Shown here in pieces: positions 40,084 through 48,874 of a DNA stretch of 64,000 bases. The number at the start of each line of letters is the position of its first letter. Within the stretch, counting starts at the first letter, position 1. This DNA is from Pseudofrankia saprophytica (GTDB taxonomy: Bacteria > Actinomycetota > Actinomycetes > Frankiales > Frankiaceae): the NCBI RefSeq assembly GCF_000235425.2, contig NZ_KI912266.1:4843686-4907685 (forward strand). Direction: 5' to 3'. The notes beneath the pieces are model-generated. The model ran no database searches. It was not told the DNA's origin and was given only the letters and a program-made list of their open reading frames with translations. The position numbers and the translations under genes are program-made.

Positions 40084-42486
40084 GTGGCCCGAACGCCGCA
40101 GGAGCCCGAACAGTCACCGGAACGCCGCAACCGGCTCCTCGACATCGTCATCCGGCAACGGCAACGGATCTTCGACCTGGAGGCCCGGGCCGCCGACGCC
40201 CACCTCGTCGACCTGGCCGTCGGCCTCCTGATGGCGCGTCTGGGCGCCTCCCCCGCCGACGCCGCCGACCAGCTCCGGCTGCTCGCGCACACCGCCGGCG
40301 TCGGCGAGGCCGAGTTCGCCGCCGAGCTGCTGGGCGAGCCGCGGCCCACCATCACGGCCCTCGCCGCCGCCCCGGCGAAGGCCAGGGCGTGGCGGCGGCT
40401 CTGGCGGGCCGCCACGGTCGCGGACCACGCCGCGGACGGCGACGCGGTCGCCCAGGCCGTGCTCCGGGAGGGCCTCGCCACGCACGGCGCCTGCGCCGTC
40501 GCGCTCTGGATGCTCGAACCGGACGGCGCGCTCACGCTGGTGGGACAGCACGGTCTCAGCGCGCTCGACGCGAGCCGCTGGCGGCGGGTGCCTCCACAGC
40601 TCGACTGCGCGGCCAGCAGGGCCGCCGCCCAGGGACAGCCGGTCTGGTGGCCGGCCGGAACGCCGCCGCTGGACGCCGACGCCGGGCCGCCGCCAACGTC
40701 GCCAACGCTGCCACCGCCGTCCGCGAGGCTGGGCCCCTGGGACGGGGCCAGGGCCGCGCTTCCGCTGCTGAACGCGGGCACGCTGGTCGGCGCGGTCGAG
40801 ATCTGCTGGGACCGGCCGATGGATGCCGACGGCACCCGGCTGCTGCGCGAGCTCACCGCCCTCGCCGACGTCTGCCAGCGCGCACTGCGGCCGCGCGCCG
40901 AGGAGGGCGACGGCCCGGCCGAGGCCGCGGCCGACGCCGACCCGGCCGGTGGTGGCGGCGGCGGACGGGTGCCGGCCGCGTGGCTGCCGGCCCTGCTGGA
41001 CGGCCTGGCCGGCTCGGTCCTGCTCGCCCGGGCCATGCGCGACGGGGCCGGCGAGGTCGTCGACTTCCAGATCACCTTCGTCAACAGCGACTTCGTCGAC
41101 CCCGCCGGGCTGTCGGCGGACGAGGTGCGCGGCGCGCGGCTGCTCGACCTCTATCCCCTGATGGGCGCGGACGACGGCCTGTTCGGCCACGCCGTCGACG
41201 TGCTGCGGACCGGGGCCCCGTACGCGGCCGACCGGACGGTGCTGCTCTGCCTGGTCGGCGACGCGCTCGTCAGCCGGGAGATGGACATCCGCGTCACCCG
41301 GCACGCCGACGGGGTCGCGATCAGCTGGCGGTTCACTGACGGGGCGGACGCGCCGGCCTCGCTGGGCGCGCACGTCCAGCGGCTCGGCGGGTTCGGCGGC
41401 TGGCAGGAGGACGTCGGCAGCGGGGCCATCCGGTGGACGGACAACACCTACGACCTCTTCCACCTGCCGCGGTCGGCGCCGCCGATCTCGCTGGAGGACC
41501 TGCGCGGGCACGTCCACGCCGAGGACCGGGACGCGTTCGACCAGTTCCGGGCCGCGCTGCCGCGGCTCGGCCGGGCGGCAACCGCCTCCTTCCGCGTCCT
41601 GCTGCCGGGCGGCGGGCAACGGCACTGGCGCACGTTCGCCGAGCCGGTCACCGACACCGCCAGCACCCTGGTCGCCGTCCGCGGGGTCTATCAGGACCTG
41701 ACCCACCAGTACCGGACCGAGCTCGTCCTGCATGCCACGCAGAGCCAGCTCGCGGACTCCGAGGCGCGGGCCGCGAGCCAGCACCGGCTCGCCATCGCCC
41801 TGCAGAAGGCGATCCTCCCGGAGGCACAGCCGCTGCTGACCACGAGCGGTCTCGCCGTGGCCGTCCGCTACCGGCCCGCCGAGCAGGAGAGCCTGGTCGG
41901 CGGCGACTGGTACGACGCGATCGTGCTGCCCGACGGGCAGATCCTGCTGGCCGTCGGCGACGTCGCCGGCCACAGCATCCGGTCGGTCGCGGGGATGACC
42001 GCGCTGCGCAACGGCCTGCGGGGGCTCGCCGTCACCGGCGCCGGCCCCGGAGAGTTGCTGCGGTGGCTGAACAACGTCGCCTGCCACCTCATGGACGACA
42101 TCACCGCCACCGTCATCTGCGGCCTCTACCGGCCGCAGGACCGGGCTCTGCGCTGGGCGCGGGCCGGGCACCTGCCGCCGGTGCTCGTCCGGGACGGCCG
42201 GTCCGCGGTGCTCGCCGCGCCCGACGGACTCCTGCTGGGAGTCATGCCCGACGTCTCCTACGAGGAGACCGTCACCCAGCTCACACCCGGCGACGCGCTG
42301 CTCCTCTATACCGACGGGCTCGTCGAGCGGCGGGGAACCGGCCTGGACGAGTCGCTGCGTGACCTGCGCCGTCTCGCCGCCATGCCCCACCCCGACGTCG
42401 GGCGACGGGCTGACTTCCTGCTGGCGCACTGCACGCCGGACACCGACGACGACACCTGTCTGGTGATCATCGAGCTGCAGCCGTAA
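40084..42486 (+). CDS. ANTAR-GAF-PAS-SpoIIE (PP2C) phosphatase
   Basis: 800 residues. N terminus (about 35-85) resembles an ANTAR RNA-binding helix bundle (VGLLMARLGASPADAADQLR). A GAF-like domain follows (about 110-280), PAS-like sections (about 300-560), then a PP2C/SpoIIE domain (about 570-800) with VGGDWYDAIVLPDGQILLAV, GDVAGHS, TVICGLYRP, ARAGHLPP and LLLYTDGLVERR, including the Asp metal ligands. Such phosphatases activate anti-anti-sigma factors. GTG start with AGAGGAGAAGG upstream. The RsbW-like kinase gene follows after 80 bases, and the poly-HAMP kinase is divergent. Confidence 0.88.
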   Translation: MARTPQEPEQSPERRNRLLDIVIRQRQRIFDLEARAADAHLVDLAVGLLMARLGASPADAADQLRLLAHTAGVGEAEFAAELLGEPRPTITALAAAPAKARAWRRLWRAATVADHAADGDAVAQAVLREGLATHGACAVALWMLEPDGALTLVGQHGLSALDASRWRRVPPQLDCAASRAAAQGQPVWWPAGTPPLDADAGPPPTSPTLPPPSARLGPWDGARAALPLLNAGTLVGAVEICWDRPMDADGTRLLRELTALADVCQRALRPRAEEGDGPAEAAADADPAGGGGGGRVPAAWLPALLDGLAGSVLLARAMRDGAGEVVDFQITFVNSDFVDPAGLSADEVRGARLLDLYPLMGADDGLFGHAVDVLRTGAPYAADRTVLLCLVGDALVSREMDIRVTRHADGVAISWRFTDGADAPASLGAHVQRLGGFGGWQEDVGSGAIRWTDNTYDLFHLPRSAPPISLEDLRGHVHAEDRDAFDQFRAALPRLGRAATASFRVLLPGGGQRHWRTFAEPVTDTASTLVAVRGVYQDLTHQYRTELVLHATQSQLADSEARAASQHRLAIALQKAILPEAQPLLTTSGLAVAVRYRPAEQESLVGGDWYDAIVLPDGQILLAVGDVAGHSIRSVAGMTALRNGLRGLAVTGAGPGELLRWLNNVACHLMDDITATVICGLYRPQDRALRWARAGHLPPVLVRDGRSAVLAAPDGLLLGVMPDVSYEETVTQLTPGDALLLYTDGLVERRGTGLDESLRDLRRLAAMPHPDVGRRADFLLAHCTPDTDDDTCLVIIELQP

Positions 42487-42566
42487 ATGCGGGGTGATAG
42501 CGCCGTTCCGCCGGGTACGACCCGCATCGGCATCTTTAAGACGGATCGAGAAAAGGTGGACGCGCC

Positions 42567-43013
42567 GTGAGTCTGACTGTCCCACCGACAGGCGAGCCGC
42601 GCTCTCGGCGATCTTCCCAGAATCCCCCGCGGGGCGCGGTGCTCGACGTCTTCACGGTGCCTGCCAGTCCTCAGTCGGCCCGGGTCGCCCGGCAGCGGGC
42701 CACCGAGGTGCTGACGCGTCACGGATGCGCGCCGGACCTGGTCGACGACGCGATCCTGCTACTCAGCGAGATCGTCACGAACGCCGTCGTCCATGCGGAC
42801 AGCGCGGCCGAGATCGAGGTCCGGGCGGACGACCTGGTGATCTGGTTCGGCGTCCGCGACACCGACAGCCGCCGGTGGCCGGTCCACTGGCCGGTAAGCC
42901 TGGGCGCTTCCGGCGGACGAGGCCTTCACCTGGTCGCGACGCTCGCGGCGGGATGGGGCACAAACATACACAGCGACGGCGGGAAGACCGTCTGGTTCTG
43001 GCTCGGCCGCTAA
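42567..43013 (+). CDS. RsbW-like anti-sigma factor kinase (HATPase_c_2)
   Basis: 148 residues: LVDDAILLLSEIVTNAVVHA is the N-box (E..TNA..H) of GHKL ATPases, and GGRGLHLVATLAAGWGT the G-box. This stand-alone HATPase type sequesters sigma factors or phosphorylates STAS anti-anti-sigma proteins. No sigma or STAS gene is adjacent. Downstream of the SpoIIE phosphatase, with which it probably forms a partner-switching module. GTG 42567. After the stop come tandem CGCTAAC copies (43009-43028). Confidence 0.85.
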   Translation: MSLTVPPTGEPRSRRSSQNPPRGAVLDVFTVPASPQSARVARQRATEVLTRHGCAPDLVDDAILLLSEIVTNAVVHADSAAEIEVRADDLVIWFGVRDTDSRRWPVHWPVSLGASGGRGLHLVATLAAGWGTNIHSDGGKTVWFWLGR

Positions 43014-43470
43014 CCGCTAACCGCTAACCGCCAGCCCCGACGCGGCCGGCGATCTGTCGGCCTTCGGACACAGCGCGGTTCCGCGAGGGGAATCAGAACG
43101 GTCCGGCTCGGCGACCCCGGGTGCGGACTACGGCGTGACCCGAGCGGCCTCGGTGTTCCCGCGGTATCTCCGAAGCCGGGCGGGGCGCGCCGGCCGAACA
43201 CCACGTCACGCCTCGATGCGTCAATCGTGACGCCAGCCCCGTCCACCACGCATCGCGATAGCAGAATGTAAAGGATCACGGACGCCTCGAAATCGAAACC
43301 GATGCCGGGCACCCTCGCGCACTCGAACTCCGTTGCGTAACAACCGGTGACACGATCGGTAAGTGCTAGCACGTAGGCGGCGCCCCGCGGCGGTCTGTCC
43401 GACCATCGGCGCAGGTAGAGTTTCCCCGGGCCGAGAAGCCGTGGTCCGGCGGCGCGGGGAAGGAGCGGCC
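43014..43470. other. 457-base intergenic stretch with a perfect palindrome
   Basis: No convincing gene on either strand. It starts with tandem copies of CGCTAAC. GTGCTAGCAC (43363-43372) is a perfect 10-base palindrome about 100 bases before the kinase start and could be an operator. Confidence 0.4.
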
Positions 43471-45672
43471 TTGGAGGCATTGGGTCCGCACGACCCGACA
43501 ACGGTTGGTACCTATCGCCTCGCGGCCGTACTGGGCAGCGGCGGTATGGGACGGGTCTATCTGGCCTTCTCGCCGAGCGGTCGCCGGCTGGCCATCAAGG
43601 TTATCCGGCCCGATCTCGTCCAGGAAACACACATCCGTCAGCGCTTCGCCCGCGAGGTGGCGGCATCCCGGGCCGTGAGTGGATTCTTCACCGCCGGCGT
43701 CGTCGACGCCGACATTGAGGCGAATCCACCCTGGCTGGCCACCGCCTTCATTCCGGGCCCGTCTCTCAACGCCGCGATCCGTGACGCCGGCCCGCTTCCG
43801 GTCCCGTCGGTGCGAGCACTCGGAGCCGCCCTGGCCGAGGCGCTTTCCGCCGTTCACGCCGCCGGCCTCATCCATCGGGACCTCAAACCCGCCAATGTGC
43901 TGCTCGCACCCGACGGTCCCCGCCTGATCGATTTCGGGATCTCCTCGCTCGGGGACTCGGGAACCCTCACCCATGCCGGCACCATGATGGGCTCGCCTGG
44001 ATTCATGTCGCCGGAGCAGATCCAGGGCAAGCCGGTCGGCCCGCCGACCGACGTCTTCGCGTTCGGCGCGGTTCTCACGTTCACCGTCACCGGGACCGGC
44101 CCGTTCGGCGTCGGGTCCGTGCCCTCGATGCTCTACCGGAGCGTGCATGCTCCGCCGCAGCTGTCGCTGGTACCAGACGAGCTGCAGCCCCTGCTGGCCG
44201 CCTGCCTGTCCAAGGACCCCGCCCGGCGGCCCGGTCTGGACGCCATCCTGCGGGAGCTGACCGGTGGCCGGGCCGGCGCCGACATGTTCCCGCCGGGCTG
44301 GCTGACCACTGCCTTCGCCACGGCGCCGGTCACGATCGCAACACCGCCACCCCTGGTAGGGCCGACGCCAACCCCGCTGGGAACGACGCCCATCCCGCCG
44401 ACCCCCTCGGCAGACAGCCCAGCCCGGGAATCCGCCCCATCCGGGGCGCGCCGCCCGGCGGACCTGGCGACGCGGGAACAGAGCCTCTCCCCCACGCCCA
44501 TCCCCGTCGCGGGCCAGCCGACGCTCCGCCAGGAGCCAGCGGAGCCCACGCACCTGTCCTGGGGGCGCACGACTCCCGAAGAACCGCCGGACCAGCCAGC
44601 CGCGCAGCCGCGGCCCAGCCGCCGCCGACTGCTGGCCGGTGTGATCGGCGCGGTCGGCGCGGCGGGCGTCGCCGCCGCCGGAGCGACGACCTGGCTGCTT
44701 CTCGACGACGATGACGATGCTCCCGCCGCCAGGACCCTGCGTTGGAAGTTCCGCACGGTCGGCACCACGTTCTCCCGCCCCCGGGTCGCGGGCGACCTCG
44801 TATATGCGTCCAGTAACGACGGCACCCTGTACGCGCTCCGGACGTCGACCGGGGCGCAGGCGTGGAAGTTCACGACCAAGGCCGCGCTCGGGTCCGCTCC
44901 CTTCGCCCTCGGCGGGGTGGTCTACCTCGGCGCCGACGACACGAATCTGTACGCCATCGATGCCATCACCGGCCAGCAACGCTGGGCATACCCCACAGGA
45001 GGGATCGTGCACTCCGCGGTGGGGGGCGGGGGCATCGTGTATGTCGGCAGCGCCGATTTCCACCTGTACGCCGTGGACGCGGTCGCCGGCACGCTCCGGT
45101 GGAAATTCGCCACCGAGAACGACACACACTCACCGACCATGGCCGGTGAGACCGTGTATGTCGGCAGCAGCGACACCAACCTCTACGCCGTGGATGCCTC
45201 CAGCGGAACCCAGCGATGGAAGTTCCCCACCTCCGACGCGGTGTCCGGTATACCCGCCGTGATGGGTGGGATGGTCTACTTCGCCAGCGGCGCACGCCTG
45301 TACGCCGCCGAGACCGGTAGCGGAAACAAGGTCTGGACATTCGACGGAGTTTCCGTCGGCGCCGGGCCGACCATCGCGAACGGCGTCGTCTACATGGGCG
45401 GCAGCGATCGAACCCTGCACGCGCTTCGCGCCACAACCGGCGACAAACTGTGGACCTTCCGCACCTCTGGGGACGTCAGCGCGCCGACGGTAGTGGGTGA
45501 CACCGTCTACATCGGCAGCAGCGACGCCAACCTCTATGCCCTGGACGCGGCCACCGGAGCCCAGCGGTGGGCGTACCTCGCCACCAGCGGCGTGCACACG
45601 GTCGCGGTCGTCGACGACACCGCCTACTTCGGGACCGATGACAACGAGCTCAGTGCAGTGCGCGTCGGATGA
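43471..45672 (+). CDS. Ser/Thr protein kinase with extracellular PQQ-type beta-propeller
   Basis: 733 residues from TTG 43471 (AAGGAG five bases upstream). Kinase domain: GSGGMGRVY at 22-30, Lys43 in LAIKV, HRDLKPANV with Asp137, DFG in LIDFGIS, and MGSPGFMSPEQ. A Pro/Thr-rich linker and one membrane helix (LLAGVIGAVGAAGVAAAGAT) lead to seven or more repeats of about 40 residues such as VYVGSSDTNLYAVDASSGTQ and RWKFPT, a PQQ/WD-like propeller outside the cell. Probably a receptor kinase sensing an envelope ligand. It lies just upstream of exopolysaccharide-type genes. An in-frame GTG at 43441 is an alternative start. Confidence 0.9.
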   Translation: MEALGPHDPTTVGTYRLAAVLGSGGMGRVYLAFSPSGRRLAIKVIRPDLVQETHIRQRFAREVAASRAVSGFFTAGVVDADIEANPPWLATAFIPGPSLNAAIRDAGPLPVPSVRALGAALAEALSAVHAAGLIHRDLKPANVLLAPDGPRLIDFGISSLGDSGTLTHAGTMMGSPGFMSPEQIQGKPVGPPTDVFAFGAVLTFTVTGTGPFGVGSVPSMLYRSVHAPPQLSLVPDELQPLLAACLSKDPARRPGLDAILRELTGGRAGADMFPPGWLTTAFATAPVTIATPPPLVGPTPTPLGTTPIPPTPSADSPARESAPSGARRPADLATREQSLSPTPIPVAGQPTLRQEPAEPTHLSWGRTTPEEPPDQPAAQPRPSRRRLLAGVIGAVGAAGVAAAGATTWLLLDDDDDAPAARTLRWKFRTVGTTFSRPRVAGDLVYASSNDGTLYALRTSTGAQAWKFTTKAALGSAPFALGGVVYLGADDTNLYAIDAITGQQRWAYPTGGIVHSAVGGGGIVYVGSADFHLYAVDAVAGTLRWKFATENDTHSPTMAGETVYVGSSDTNLYAVDASSGTQRWKFPTSDAVSGIPAVMGGMVYFASGARLYAAETGSGNKVWTFDGVSVGAGPTIANGVVYMGGSDRTLHALRATTGDKLWTFRTSGDVSAPTVVGDTVYIGSSDANLYALDAATGAQRWAYLATSGVHTVAVVDDTAYFGTDDNELSAVRVG

Positions 45673-45744
45673 CCTCTCCAGGTGATCACGGTTTTCCTTC
45701 CGTGGATACCGTGTGGCGGCGCCTGCCTCCGCCCGGAGCCCGAT

Positions 45745-45781
45745 GGGCAGAGGAGCTATGCCGACGGGCAGGGGAGCTATG
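45745..45781 (+). promoter_or_regulatory. Duplicated ribosome-binding site and start codon
   Basis: GGGCAGAGGAGCTATG (45745-45760) is repeated 21 bases later as GGGCAGGGGAGCTATG (45766-45781), one base different. Both ATGs are in frame with the glycosyltransferase, seven codons apart, giving two equally good starts. Confidence 0.7.
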
Positions 45782-47665
45782 GCGGTAGCCGGGCGGAAAC
45801 CCGCGCGGCCGGTGGCGAAGCACGCTCGCCGTAACCTCACGGTGCGGGATGCCTATACGCGCTGCGCCGAGGTATGTGGGCCCCTGACCGCTGCGCGGGG
45901 CGAGAGCCCGCAGGTGGAGTTCCGCTCCGTCGTGCCGCCGGGCCGCCGGTTCGCCCTCACCCTCCTGTTCACTTTCACCACCCTCGTGGACCTGCTGCTC
46001 ATCGGCTGGCTGCTGCTGCCGGACCACGTACCCGGGCCCGGTGTGATCGGAATCGGCGACTGGCGGCTGACCCTGGCCCGGGTGAGTTTCTGCCTCGTCA
46101 TCCTCGTCGAGGTCATCAGGCTCGTTCAGGTCACTGTCATCTGGATACTCGCCTGGAACGCCAAGGACCCCGTACCGCTCACTCCGCCCTCAGGGCTGCG
46201 GGTGGCGGTGCTCACCACGATCGTTCCGTCGAAGGAACCGATCTCCGTCGTGGCCAAGACTCTGCGGGCGATGCGGGAGATCTCCTACCCCGACGGTTTC
46301 CTGACACCGTGGATCCTGGACGAGGAGGACGATCCGGAGGTCCGGCGGATCGCGGACGAGCTGGGGGTCCTGCACTTCAGCCGCAAGGGGCGCCCGGAAT
46401 ACAACCAGCCCGACGGCGAGTTCCGGGCCAGGAGCAAGGCCGGCAATCACAACGCCTGGCGCGCCGAGCATGAGAGCGGCTATGACGTGGTGGCTCAGAT
46501 GGATCCCGACCACGTGCCGCTGACGTGCTTCCTGGAACGCACCCTGGGCTACTTCCGCGATCCGGACGTCGCCTTTGTCGTGGCGCCCCAGGTCTACGGG
46601 AACATGCGCGAGAACTGGGTGGCGCGCGGGGCCTCGATGCAGCAGTACCTCTTCAACGGTGTGATCGAGCGGGGCGGGAACGGCCTGGACGCCCCGCTGC
46701 TGATCGGCACCAACCACCTCTACCGCCCGGACGCCTGGCGGCAGATCGGCGGCTACCAGGACTCGATCATCGAGGACCACCTGACCAGCATGCGGGTGCA
46801 GGGAACGGTCAACCCCGCGACCGGGAACCCCTGGAAGGGCGTCTACACGCCCGACGTGATCGCGATCGGCGAGGGGCCGACCACCTGGACCGACTACTTC
46901 AACCAGCAGAAACGATGGGCGTACGGCGTCTGGGACGTGAAGCTACGCCGCCGGGCGAGGGCTGGGATCAGGCTGCGTGCCCGCCAGCGGCTGGTGTACG
47001 GAATGGTGCAGTTCTACTATCCGAGCGTCGCCATGAGCCTGCTGTTCGGCAGCCTGGCGACGATCGCCTACCTGATTTTCGGCGCCACCGCGATCAGCCT
47101 GCCCGGTGATCCGTGGCTGACGCTGTGGTCGGCGAGCCTGGCCAGCTGGCTCAGCGTGTGGCTGTGGCTGCGCCGGTTCAACCTCGCCGATCACGAAAGG
47201 CGTGAGGCCGGGATGGCCGGCATGGCCCTGACGCTGTTCGCCGGGCCGATCTACGTGTCCGCCGCGTTCGCCGCGCTGCTGCGCCGGCCACTGGCCTATG
47301 CCGTCACCGCCAAGGGGGAGCTACGCAGCAGCGAGTCGCTGCGCACGTTCCGTCTGCACCTGGGCTGGGCGATCAGCGCCGGGGCTCTGCTGGGCGTCAA
47401 CCTCACCGTCCACCGTCACTACGCCACTCCGCAGGCCTGGGCGCTTCTCAGCCTCGTGGTGGGAATGTCCCCGCCCCTGATCGCCGTGGCGGGGAGGATC
47501 GCCGCGCGCGGCGGGGACGGGACGACGGGTGACCTGCCCTCCGCGGCGGCGCGCATACCCGCACCCGCCGCCTCGGACCGGGTGGAGAACCAGCTCCGGC
47601 TGGCCCCGCGACTGGCCGAGCAGACACTGGCCGAACAGACACCGGGCAAGGAAGGCGCACGGTGA
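45758..47665 (+). CDS. GT2 membrane glycosyltransferase, cellulose-synthase (BcsA)-like
   Basis: 635 residues from ATG 45758 (or 628 from ATG 45779). Two N-terminal helices, then a GT-A domain with the processive GT2 motifs: ILDEEDDPEV, VVAQMDPDHVPLTCFLERTL (DxD), IIEDHLTSM (catalytic Asp, ED) and QQKRWAYGVWD (QxxRW). Four to five C-terminal helices follow. It should polymerise a beta-linked polysaccharide and pass it through the membrane. The downstream GH26-type gene overlaps by 4 bases (GTGA), a glycosyltransferase/glycosidase pairing like cellulose or mannan secretion operons. No PilZ domain or BcsB partner is visible. Confidence 0.9.
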   Translation: MPTGRGAMAVAGRKPARPVAKHARRNLTVRDAYTRCAEVCGPLTAARGESPQVEFRSVVPPGRRFALTLLFTFTTLVDLLLIGWLLLPDHVPGPGVIGIGDWRLTLARVSFCLVILVEVIRLVQVTVIWILAWNAKDPVPLTPPSGLRVAVLTTIVPSKEPISVVAKTLRAMREISYPDGFLTPWILDEEDDPEVRRIADELGVLHFSRKGRPEYNQPDGEFRARSKAGNHNAWRAEHESGYDVVAQMDPDHVPLTCFLERTLGYFRDPDVAFVVAPQVYGNMRENWVARGASMQQYLFNGVIERGGNGLDAPLLIGTNHLYRPDAWRQIGGYQDSIIEDHLTSMRVQGTVNPATGNPWKGVYTPDVIAIGEGPTTWTDYFNQQKRWAYGVWDVKLRRRARAGIRLRARQRLVYGMVQFYYPSVAMSLLFGSLATIAYLIFGATAISLPGDPWLTLWSASLASWLSVWLWLRRFNLADHERREAGMAGMALTLFAGPIYVSAAFAALLRRPLAYAVTAKGELRSSESLRTFRLHLGWAISAGALLGVNLTVHRHYATPQAWALLSLVVGMSPPLIAVAGRIAARGGDGTTGDLPSAAARIPAPAASDRVENQLRLAPRLAEQTLAEQTPGKEGAR

Positions 47666-48777
47666 GACTCGCGGTGCCGCGGGTGCTCGGCGTGGTCCTG
47701 GTGCTCGCACTCGCCGGCTATGTCTTCCGGGTGGCGCCGAACCTGGCCGGAGCCGAGACGCCGGCGGCAACGCTGTCCGGCGACCTGCCCGCCGATCTCA
47801 TGCCGCCTTCCGCGCGCCCCGGGTCCGCGGGCCCCGCGACGCTCTTCCCCGACCAGGGAAAGGTCTTCATCGGCATCATGACCGCGGAGGGAGTCCACGA
47901 CTTCGGCGCCGCCGCGGACTTCGCCCGGACGACAACCTACCGGCCTCGGGCCTATCAGTTCTCCCAGGGCTGGGCAGCAGATGGTTTCAGCGCCGATGCC
48001 CTGAACAAGGTCGCGAGTCTGGGCATGATGCCGATAGTGGCGTGGGAGCCGTGGGACTTCACCGTCGTGCCCAAGAGCGACGATCTCCGCGGCGAACAGC
48101 CGGAATACCGGCTCAGCCGGATCATCGACGGTTCCTTCGACTCCTACATACGGTCCTGGGCACGCGGGGTCAGGAGTCTTGACTACACGATAGCCATCCG
48201 GTTCGCGCATGAGATGAACGGCTACTGGTACCCATGGTCCGAACAGGCGAACGGCAACCGGCCGGGAGAGTACGTCCGGGCCTGGCGCCACGTCCATGAC
48301 ATCTTCACGGCAGAGGGGGCGACCAACGTCGTCTGGATCTGGAGCCCGAACATCAGCTACCAGAACTCCACCCCGTTGGCTGAGCTCTATCCCGGCGACG
48401 CGTATGTGGACTGGGTGGGCTTCTCCGGCTACTACGGCACGGCGGGCCTCGAGGCCTACCGGTCCTTCGACGAGCTGTTCGACAGCAGCATCGCCGAGGT
48501 CACCCGGATCACCCGGAAGCCGATCGTGATCACGGAGACCGGCGCGGCCGACGGGGCGGGGCGCAAGGCGGAATGGATCGCCCAGCTCTTCCAGTCCCTG
48601 CCTCGGCACCCCGAGATCATCGGCGTCATCTGGCAGGAGGCCGTGAAGGAGACCGACTGGCGGGTTGCCGTGTCCCCCACCGCCGCGCGGGCCTTCGCCA
48701 TCGGTGCCGCCGATCCACGCTACGACGTGAACTGGCAGCGAGGAAGCAGGCCCCGGCTGACCTTGGCGCTCCGCTGA
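47662..48777 (+). CDS. Secreted GH26-like glycoside hydrolase
   Basis: 371 residues. N-terminal signal/anchor MRLAVPRVLGVVLVLALAGY, then a TIM barrel: AIRFAHEMNGYWYPWS (acid/base Glu), VVWIWSPNISYQNS, YPGDAYVDWVGFSGYYGT, and KPIVITETGAADGAG (nucleophile Glu). These are GH26-type (mannanase/lichenase-like) motifs. Coupled by GTGA overlap to the BcsA-like glycosyltransferase, it probably trims or releases the same polymer. No typical lipobox. An inverted repeat follows at 48806. Confidence 0.88.
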   Translation: MRLAVPRVLGVVLVLALAGYVFRVAPNLAGAETPAATLSGDLPADLMPPSARPGSAGPATLFPDQGKVFIGIMTAEGVHDFGAAADFARTTTYRPRAYQFSQGWAADGFSADALNKVASLGMMPIVAWEPWDFTVVPKSDDLRGEQPEYRLSRIIDGSFDSYIRSWARGVRSLDYTIAIRFAHEMNGYWYPWSEQANGNRPGEYVRAWRHVHDIFTAEGATNVVWIWSPNISYQNSTPLAELYPGDAYVDWVGFSGYYGTAGLEAYRSFDELFDSSIAEVTRITRKPIVITETGAADGAGRKAEWIAQLFQSLPRHPEIIGVIWQEAVKETDWRVAVSPTAARAFAIGAADPRYDVNWQRGSRPRLTLALR

Positions 48778-48805
48778 CCTTAGGTTTCTCCGCTGATTTG
48801 GGTTC

Positions 48806-48862
48806 CTCGCCGACCTGGTTCCTCCTCGCCGCCCCTGGTCGATCTCGGCGCAGGTCGGCGAG
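48806..48862. terminator. Inverted repeat between convergent genes
   Basis: Perfect 12-base arms (48806-48817 and 48851-48862) separated by 33 bases, between the GH26-like gene (ends 48777) and the membrane glycosyltransferase (ends 48875). Probably a bidirectional terminator. Confidence 0.5.
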
Positions 48863-48874
48863 GCCGAGGCAAGG

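Noticed and set aside
43363..43372. GTGCTAGCAC as part of a CIRCE (HrcA) element
   Set aside because: CIRCE needs TTAGCACTC and GAGTGCTAA arms nine bases apart; only a short uninterrupted palindrome is present.
43010..43501. 163-codon minus-strand frame between the RsbW-like and kinase genes
   Set aside because: Pro/Arg-rich composition, no recognisable motif, overlaps the kinase start.
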